Source of the DNA: Acanthopleura granulata
Taxonomy: Eukaryota; Mollusca; Polyplacophora; Chitonida; Chitonidae
Length of the DNA: 64,000 bases
NCBI GenBank assembly: GCA_016165875.1
Contig: JABBOT010000080.1
Coordinates: 49,062,032-49,126,031 of the forward strand
Direction of reading: 5' to 3'
In this document: positions 36,954 to 46,100 of the stretch, one piece after another
Numbering within the stretch: position 1 is the first letter of the stretch
Layout: every line of letters begins with the position of its first letter
Notes under the pieces: generated by a model
Seen by the model: only the letters and a program-made list of their open reading frames with translations
The model's database searches: none
Told to the model about the DNA's origin: nothing
Made by a program: the position numbers and the translations under genes

Positions 36954-36961
36954 TATAAATA
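36954..36961 (+). promoter_or_regulatory. TATA box candidate of peroxidase gene B
   Basis: TATAAATA about 215 bp upstream of the exon carrying the start codon. A short non-coding first exon could run from about 36985 to 37014, ending GTAG/GCAAGT (a possible GC donor), and splice to the acceptor at 37171. That first exon is a guess. Confidence 0.45.
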
Positions 36962-37175
36962 ATGTTGGCTGTGCTTACCCGACGCGCAAACACATCGTCA
37001 AGAAGTGGCTGTAGGCAAGTTTCCCACAATGAACCACAATAATCAAAATGTAAAATACAGCTTCTTCTCTTCATATCACGATAAACCTTGCTACGTTTTA
37101 CAATTTCAAGAACTTTTGAAATTTGAATCTCTTCATTGTATTAATACTTACTTTTTTTTTCTAACTTTCAGGCTT

Positions 37176-40100
37176 ATGGTTTTCTTTGTCTGGATTGTAT
37201 CCCTGGTACATGTAAGACAAGGTGTTTTAGTTTTGATACATTTGTGGAAAGATTAGTTCAAAGTTTATTTGATCTGTACAATAAAATCATACCAATTAAA
37301 CGTTTCACACACAGCGAGCTAAACCCTGACCAGAAACATTAAAATTGACTGATCACGATTTGTTGACAAAAGAAATAACAGCTTCATAATTGACACTTTA
37401 AGACTACTTCCGTTAGGACTCGCAAACTTTCGAAGCGGTGAAGGGAGGAATTATTGAAATATCGTGCACATTTTTCTCCTCATTGGAATATGAAAAAAAA
37501 TATACACCAGTAACATAACGGAGTTTATTACTTTATGAGCTGCTACGTTTGGCTAGATGTGTTGTTGTTTTAGTCCACCTCCGGCCAAGGCACTGCAGAC
37601 GTCATCGGAACTCTTATCCGACAGGCTAAAGATCACGTTGCCGCTGAGGATGCCCTGCTGGAGGAAAGGTTCAAGCAAGGTAGTAACCCATCTGAAAATG
37701 TGTGAAGCGACGTGTCATAGTGCCACGGAGACGCTGAAATGAGTACGAGAACTGACTGACATTACGGCCTTGTGGTTTTCATAACTCGATCCCAGGTTAG
37801 AAGACAACAAAAGACATGTGATGCTATTGTGGTTATAACAGTTACGGTACCCCTGTATTCTGAGAGTCATTCATGCGTTGGGGTTGCTGTTTTGCCATTT
37901 GATAAGCTACTCAGAATTGTCATCAGAAGCACAAACCATCGGGAGACGATGTAGGACAAGTGACTCAAAGCTGTCATGAGGAACAGAAATCATCAAACGA
38001 AGATGTAGGACAAGCGACTCAAAACTATCTAACGATACACAAACCATCAGACGAAGATATATTACTAGGGACGACAAACTCATCAGAGAAAGATGTAGGA
38101 CAAGAGACTCAAAACTCATCAAAGTGTCTTCGGTGGAATTTTTGAACCAGATTGAACAGTACAGTGACGTCATTTTTTGTCTTTGAACCATACATTGCGT
38201 AATTTTATTGTATGCAGTATATGTTTATGTAGTTGTATTGTGCTTTGTGCATGGCATTGATACATAAAGTAATGACACACAAGAAGTTAAGGCTTCACGC
38301 TCCACTTAACTATAAATCTTCTACCTATATAGATCATGATTGCAGCTAGGAATACTGATGGCGCTCTTTCTGATTCGGCAGCGTCCCGCTGTGAGTTTTG
38401 ATGCGATTATACATCGATTTCTGATTAGACATAATTTTGACAGACGTAGTTTGTAAAATCTTTCCATGTAACGGTGTGTTTCTTTTCTTACCTGAATGTT
38501 CCCGTGCTAAGGCGTGGACAAGCGCTTGGAGGCCTTCACATCCGTGGAGTCGGAAATGTTCGAGGACACGGCAGAGAAGGCACAGCAAATAGAGACAGCC
38601 AGTCGGCGGATCAACTGGATAGCCTTTCTAATCAGGTCAGCAATGGAGACGTGCCAATATCTGTGTGCTGGTAAAGATGTAAAAACGGATGGTGAACCAC
38701 TTGCACTTAACTTGCCTTTTAAGTAGCCTAAACACCACGCAGTACTCAGTATCAGTATAGACTAACTATCCTGTTTTACAAGAGGAATAACCTAGTCCAT
38801 AAGTAAACACCGTGCAGTAATCTCTATCAGTATAGACTAGATGGACTAGCTTGGTCTACAGGAGGAATAACCTGGCCCATAAGTAAACACCGTGCAGTAA
38901 TCTCTATCAGTATAGACTAGATGGACTAGCTTGGTCTACAGGAGGAATAACCTGGCCCATAAGTAAACACCGTGCAGTAATCTCTATCAGTATACACTAG
39001 ATGGACTAGCCTGGTCTACAGGAGGAATAACCTGGCCCATAAGTAAACACCGTGCGGTAATCTCTATCAGTATAGACTAGATGGACTAGCCTGGTCTACA
39101 GGAGGAATAACCTGGCCCATAAGTAAACACCGTGCAGTAATCTCTATCAGTATAGACTAGATGGACTAGCCTGGTCTACAGGAGGAATAACCTGGCCCAT
39201 AAGTAAACACCGTGCAGTAATCTCTATCAGTATAGACTAGATGGACTAGCCTGGTCTGCAGGAGGAATAACCTGGCCCATAAGTAAACACCGTGCAGTAA
39301 TCTCTATCAGTATAGACTAGATGGACTAGCCTGGTCTACAGGAGGAATAACCTGGCCCATAAGTAAACACCGTGCGGTAATCTCTATCAGTATAGACTAG
39401 ATGGACTAGCCTGGTCTACAGGAGGAATAACCTGGCCCATAAGTAAACACCGTGCAGTAATCTCTATCAGTATAGACTAGATGGACTAGCCTGGCTTACA
39501 GGAGGAATAACCTGGCCCATAAGTAAACACCGTGCAGTAATCTCTATCAGTATAGACTAGATGGACTAGCCTGGTCTACAGGAGGAATAACCTGGCCCAT
39601 AAGTAAACGCCATGCAGTAATCTCTATCAATATAGACTAGCACTCCTGATTTACAGGAGGAACAAACTTGGCCATAAGTAACTTGACCATGCAGTAATCT
39701 ATATCAGTATAAACTAGCTATCTTGGTTTACGGGAGGAACAAACTTGGCCTACAAGTACACCATGCTTTAATCTCTATCAGTGTAGACTAACTATCCTGG
39801 TTTACAGGAGGAACAACCTGACCGTCAGCCTCCAGGACGCCCTAGGACACCCGGACTCACCGGTGTCTTGCCCCTTCCTCCCGCCCCCGGGGTGTGAGAG
39901 GTCTAAATACCGCTCTATAGACGGGACGTGTAACAACCTGAGAAAGCCCCTACAGGGAGCGTCCTTCACGCCATTTGCAAGGTTCTTAGAGCCCGTTTAT
40001 GAAGCAGGTCAGAACTTCAGTAGTATTGCCATGGCTATAAATATTTATTTATTTACTTACTTATTTACTTGGCGGAATTATGACCTTGTGCCTGTCACCA

Positions 40101-43100
40101 ATGCGGTGGCTGTGAGATCAAGTCCAGTTCACGCTGGCTTCCTCTCCGACCATACGTGGGAAGGTCGTCCAGAGGGTGGCATGTTTCCCCCGGGTGCTGC
40201 TCGGTTTCCTCCACCATAATGCTGAACGTCGTTGTATAAGTGAAATATCCTTGGGTATGGCACAAAACACCAATCAAATAAAAAAATATTTACCTGGCAC
40301 ACATGGACATTCAATAACAATTATTCTATATTCTATATATATTCTCTGACTGTTTTCGACATTTTGTTCTATATTCCCTTATTTTATGCACTACTCCAGT
40401 GTTGTTCCTAATTCATACAGAGCGTTCGGCTTCACCAAAGTATGCGTATAACCATGATACTGATGACGCCACATATAGCACATCATCACCACTTCGTATC
40501 TGCTCTAAAAATTGAGCGTCAATCGCCAGGTCTTGAGACCGCAAGTTGATAACACATTGGCCAGCATTATGGTGTGAGGAAACCGGGCAGAGCCCGGAGA
40601 AAACCCACTACCATCCTCAGATCCTTTAACTCATTGGTACGACAGGGGAAAATTGGGATCAACCTTGACATGATTTCATTATAGTAGATGTACGTTCACT
40701 ATAACATTAGGCGCATGTATTTGCCGAGGTATTGTGCTCTGTGCTGTGCGCTTTAACAATCCAAAACTATAACGCGCGCAAACATTGGCGCATGACAAAA
40801 CAGTCGAGGTCAGTATGTGTCTATGTCTTGAAAGAACGAAATGAAAACTTGCACATGACTTTTCCTCCGAAGGCAACAAGTGGAGTTCATGTGTGCATAA
40901 ATGCACGTGTACTAACATGGTATCGCTTTGATTGCTCCTCTGTTAATTCTACACATTGTTTTACAGGAGTTACAGGAATTGTATTGTAGCCTCTCTGTAT
41001 AATATGGAAGTAGTAAGGGACCTGAGGGCCCTGGCTTCATGAAACAACATGACTATGAGGTTCACATCTTGTTTGTGTCTAGATCCTGACCAGGCCGATA
41101 TAGACGATCTGCCGCGGGTCAGGGGGCAAGTGGGCGACCTGCCCAGTGCCCGCACAGTCAGCAGAGTCATTCACCAGCAGGGGAGCCTGGCTAAGACCAA
41201 CGGAAGCATGAGTTACTTCTTCACGGCCTGGGGACAATTCTTAGCGCATGTCGTCACTGATCGGGCCGTGCCTTCAGGTTCGTACACCCGAACCTCCATA
41301 ATCACCTGCGTACACAATCTTCTTGTACATCTTTGTTTTTGATGGTTTGGTGTTTCGCAATTCGAATGGAAATATATTTTTGTATGTCACATATTTGGTA
41401 ATCCATTATGTCAAGCTGTAGAATTAGGCTACATGACGATGACAAATACATGTATATACTTTTTCAATCTTAGAGGTAAAACTGGGGTCATGTACGTTTC
41501 TGTTTGGATTTTGTTTCACAGGATCAAACTCTTCAAAACTAGACTGTTGTTCCCAACGTCACCCATCGTAAGTAAGTTAAGACTTAAACCATAGAGACCT
41601 CGCTGGTCGGCTCAAAACAGACACTTTTACTAATAAACCAGTCCGCACGATAGCTGACTAATCCCGAAAAAAATAAAGTTTGCTGCTTTTGTTCCCGGGA
41701 TATAATCTGTTAATCTGTCTACCTTGGCATGGTTGGCGCATATTTTAGTGTGCTTTAAATCGAAATCCACAGAGTCATACATTGGTGCAAATAATCCCCG
41801 GCTAAACGTTCGTGAATCCTACATGTATATGTGCCACCGGAAGTAGTTTCCAGAGCAGCAACTTTCATGTGGTCAAATCCTCAGTTCCGGATTACTGTGT
41901 TATGGGATGACAAGGGGGCGGACCTGGCCGACGAATCCAAGAGTGCTTCCTGATGGAGCGGCTGGCTATCGGTCAAGTGACCAGTGGCCATTTGTGGTCA
42001 ACTTGTTTGATCTTGGTCAGGAATTAAAAACATTAAATCTATGTTTTTCTCACCATTAATTTATGTATGGTAATTCTGCAATCATACGCTGCATGACGTA
42101 TACGTAGGCCTACATACCGGCTCTATATCATCGATGTGTTATTGATCTGTTTGTTGTGAGAACACGAGTAATTGTACCTGATGCACTTGTGATGTTTATT
42201 GCCCTTAACGTCACGTGTCTTTGATGTTTATTGTCTTGTATCTCATGTATCTCTGATGGTTATTGTAATGCACTTCGCATATATCTCAGGTTTATTGTTC
42301 TGTGTTCCATGTGCCTTTGATGCTTATCGTAGTGTATGTTCTTCTATCTCTTGTATCTCTGACGTTTATTGTCCCGTGTCTCCTTTATCGCTGATGTTTA
42401 TTGTCCTGTATACTATGTGTATCTAATGTTTATTGTCCTGTATCTCCTGTACCTCTGATATTTATTGTCATGTACCTCTTATTCCTTTTACGTTTATTGT
42501 CCTACATCTCATGTACCTCTGATGTTTATTGTCCTGCATCCCACCTATCTCTGATGCTTATCGTCCTGTGCCTCACGTATCTATGAAGTTTATTGTCCTG
42601 TATTCTATATGTCTGATGTTTATTGTCCTGTATCTCCTGTACCTCTGATATTTATTGTCCTGTTTCTCACGTGTCTCTAATGCTTGTCGTCCTATACCTC
42701 ATGTATCTCTGGTGTTTAATGTCCTGTATTCTATATGTGATGCTTATCGTCCTTTATCGGATGTATCTCTGATGTTTACTGTCCTGTATTCTGTGTGTAC
42801 CTGATGTTTATTGTCCCGTATTTTATATGTCTTTGATGTTTATTGTCCTATATCTAATGGGCCCCTGATGTTTATTGTCCTGAAGGCCACAATCGGAATG
42901 TTTCAACATTGACATCCCACTTAACGACCCTCTCCGCGATTCAGGACGAGTATGCCTGCCTCTCATCCGGTCGCTAGAAGCCACGGATATCCTCTGCGAA
43001 AAGGGCAAGTACACCTCTGGGGATAAGCATGTGTGTCAGGAGAGAGGGTTGCGCATATATCTGAAATTTTGTTTTTCGTTATTCGTCAGTTAAGATCCTG

Positions 43101-46100
43101 TTCTTTGCTGAAGAAGTATTTCGGTGTTCATTTAAAAATTCTGGTTTGCTGGTGGCAAAATTTTAATAACTGCTGAAGGTTAAATATTATTTATTTCTGT
43201 TATTGGGTTTACACGCTGAGCAGAAAAATATTTCACTTAAACGCCGGCAGTCAGGTGGAGGAAAACGGTATGCTGATGAAACGACCTCCTACCGCCAGGA
43301 ACAGGAGAAACCTCCAGACATACAGCCGCAGCCAAACTAGTGGGAATCCCATTCGAGAGCATGGCCTCGTCGGTCAAGGACGATTAGATAGGGGAGGACT
43401 CTTAATAACTTTATCATATAAAGGATTAGACCGGTAATACGTATTCTTTGTAAGATGACGTGTAAGGATACGTAATCGTGTGCACTTTTCCAATAGGGCG
43501 TAGAGAGCAACTGAACGCTGCGACGTCGTACATCGATGCTAGTGCTGTTTACGGATCGACAAAAGAGAGGGCAGACTTTCTTCGGGCGCACAGTGGCGGT
43601 GAGTTTGGGAGTAAAGTGTAGAAAATTTACAAATAAAGGCAACCAATCAGTTACTTGTAACTTGTTTAAGTGGCATTTAGAAGTTGGGATGGAAGTACAC
43701 TGGAACATGTCTTTCTTATGGATATACAACTTCTTGGTTTATTATCACGACGTTTCGATGTAGATACTAACATCGTTATCATCGTTATCACTTGATAACG
43801 ATGTTAGTATCTACATCGAAACGTCGTGATAATAAACCAAGAAGTTGTATATCTGATAACGATGTTAGTATCTACATCGAAAAGTCGTGATAATAAACCA
43901 AGAAGTTGTATATCCATAAGAAAGACATGTTCCAGTGTACAGTTACTTGTAGTAGATGAACGATGATGTTTCGTGCTAGCACTATCCACCATTATTTAGT
44001 ATTCAGCGTTTCAATCAGCTAGAGCTTGTAAATCATAACTTTACCGATACCCACATCTATTTGCAACCGTGGCGTGACTACCTATTCTGGTATCTCTGCT
44101 TTGTGTTTCATTATGTTCCAGGGGAGATGGTGATGTCAATGCCAAACGAACTGCCTTATAGGGCTCACGTGAATATCCTTGCGGAAAAACAGGGCTTTGC
44201 CTTCGTCCAGGCGGGTAAGACACAGCTCAATTCCCCAGAAACAGAGCTTTAAAATGGTCCAGGCCGGTGAGACACAGAAACAGGGCTTTGCCTTCATTAA
44301 TGCCGGAAAAACACAGCTCAGTTCCCCAGAAAAAGGGTTTTGCCTTCGTCTAGGTCGGTAAGCCACAGAAACCGGGCTTTGCCTTTGTCCAGGCCGATAG
44401 GCCTAAGACAGAGCTCAGTTCCCCAGCAACAGGGCTTTGCCTTCGTGCAGGCCGATGGGCCTAAGCCACAGCTCAATTCATTCAGGCCGATAGGCCTAAG
44501 GCACAGCTCAATTCTCCAGAAACGGGGCTTTGCCTTCATCCAGGCCGGTAAGACACAGCTCAATTCCCCAGGCGGATGCTAGGACAAGCTTCTCAAATCA
44601 GTATCAGCAGTATCATCTTCTGAAATCAATATCGTCTTCGGTAGCTTTTAAAATCAATATCATTGTGACCATCTACCTAAATCAATATCATGACATGACA
44701 GCCAGTTCCGCAAATTTAAAAGTGATCATACTTTCAAGTCTTTATCATGCGGATGAGCTTTTCAAATCTATATCATCGTGCTCAAATCTACATGTATAAA
44801 AGCGAAGAGTTTTTGAAGTTGATGTCATGGTGACATCCATCTATTTGCCCACTTTTACTTTTTGGTCATCGAAAGGAGACCCCCGGGCGGCAGAGGTAAT
44901 GCCCCTGTTGGGGATGCACACTCTCTGGGTGAGGGAACACAACCGTATCGCCCGGAGTCTCAGTATCTACAACCCGGACTGGGACGACGAGACACTGTAT
45001 CAGGAGAGCAGACGACTGGTGTCCGCCATGATTCAGCACATCACCTACAAGGAGTGGTTACCTCCTCTTCTCGGTGAGAATCTCATGCGGAAGTACAACC
45101 TGCCGGTGTACAGGTATGGCTTCTTCACTAGCTACAATGCCAATCTTGACGCTTCTACGTCAAACGTCGTGTCCACGGCGGCGTTCAGATTCGGTCACTC
45201 AATGGTGGCGCCAACCTACCCACTGTACCAGAGGGACTATACCACTCTCAGCTCACCGGCCTTGCAGTTAAAGGATCTCTTCCTTCGTCCAAACTTATAC
45301 TTGTTGAACGAGCAGCCGATGATGAGGGGACTTTTAGTGCAGAAAAGCCAACCAATGGATCCGTTCATCACCTCTGACCTCGCCAACAACCTTCAGGAGA
45401 CCCGTCCCGGGAACGGCGTGGACCTTGTGGCGTTGAACATCCAGAGAGCTCGGGAGCACGGCTTGGCGCCTTACAACAGTTGGCGAAGAGCCTTTGACCT
45501 GCCCATCGGCACCTCCTTTACCTCTCTGCCAGACATGCCCATCGCAGCAGCGGAAGCGCTAGGCAGTATATACGGGTATGTGAAATGAACACATTTTCCT
45601 CCATGGGTGTTCAACGTCACTGGTGTCCATTTCAATATGTCATTCCTTTCCAATCAACTATTATTTTTTTTTCAGCACCAGGATCCTGTTTGGCTTAATT
45701 CTGTATATTTTTGTCCTAAATCCAACACGGGCCACTCAGTCAAACAACTGTGCACATGATGTAAATTGTTAAGAACTGTTTGATTGCTAAAAACCTTACA
45801 CATTTTCATGAAACAGTCCTTGTTATATGTTGAGCGATTGAACCGTGTAAAAAATCCTAAATATAACCGTCATAACTTGTATGAAACATTCTTGTGAGTA
45901 ACCTAAACTGGGCCTATTCCAACAAATTGATGGGTTAATCCGTATCCTATATATTCCTATATACTGTTTGTGATTTAGCCACCCTGATGACATCGACGTG
46001 TGGACAGGGGGCGTAGCCGAAAACCCAGTGACAGGTGGCCTGATTGGTCCTCTCTTCGGGAATATTTTGGGGCGGCAATTCGAGAAGTACAAAAGAGGTG

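Noticed and set aside
36985..37014. Definite first exon of peroxidase B
   Set aside because: Only TATA spacing and a possible GC donor support it; not enough to call.
38720..39830. CRISPR-like array (regular 80-bp repeat)
   Set aside because: The units are contiguous without distinct spacers, the DNA is eukaryotic, and the unit matches the adjacent splice site.
43497..43729. Genes in frames around the inverted repeat
   Set aside because: They extend peroxidase exon 9 or mirror each other across the palindrome.
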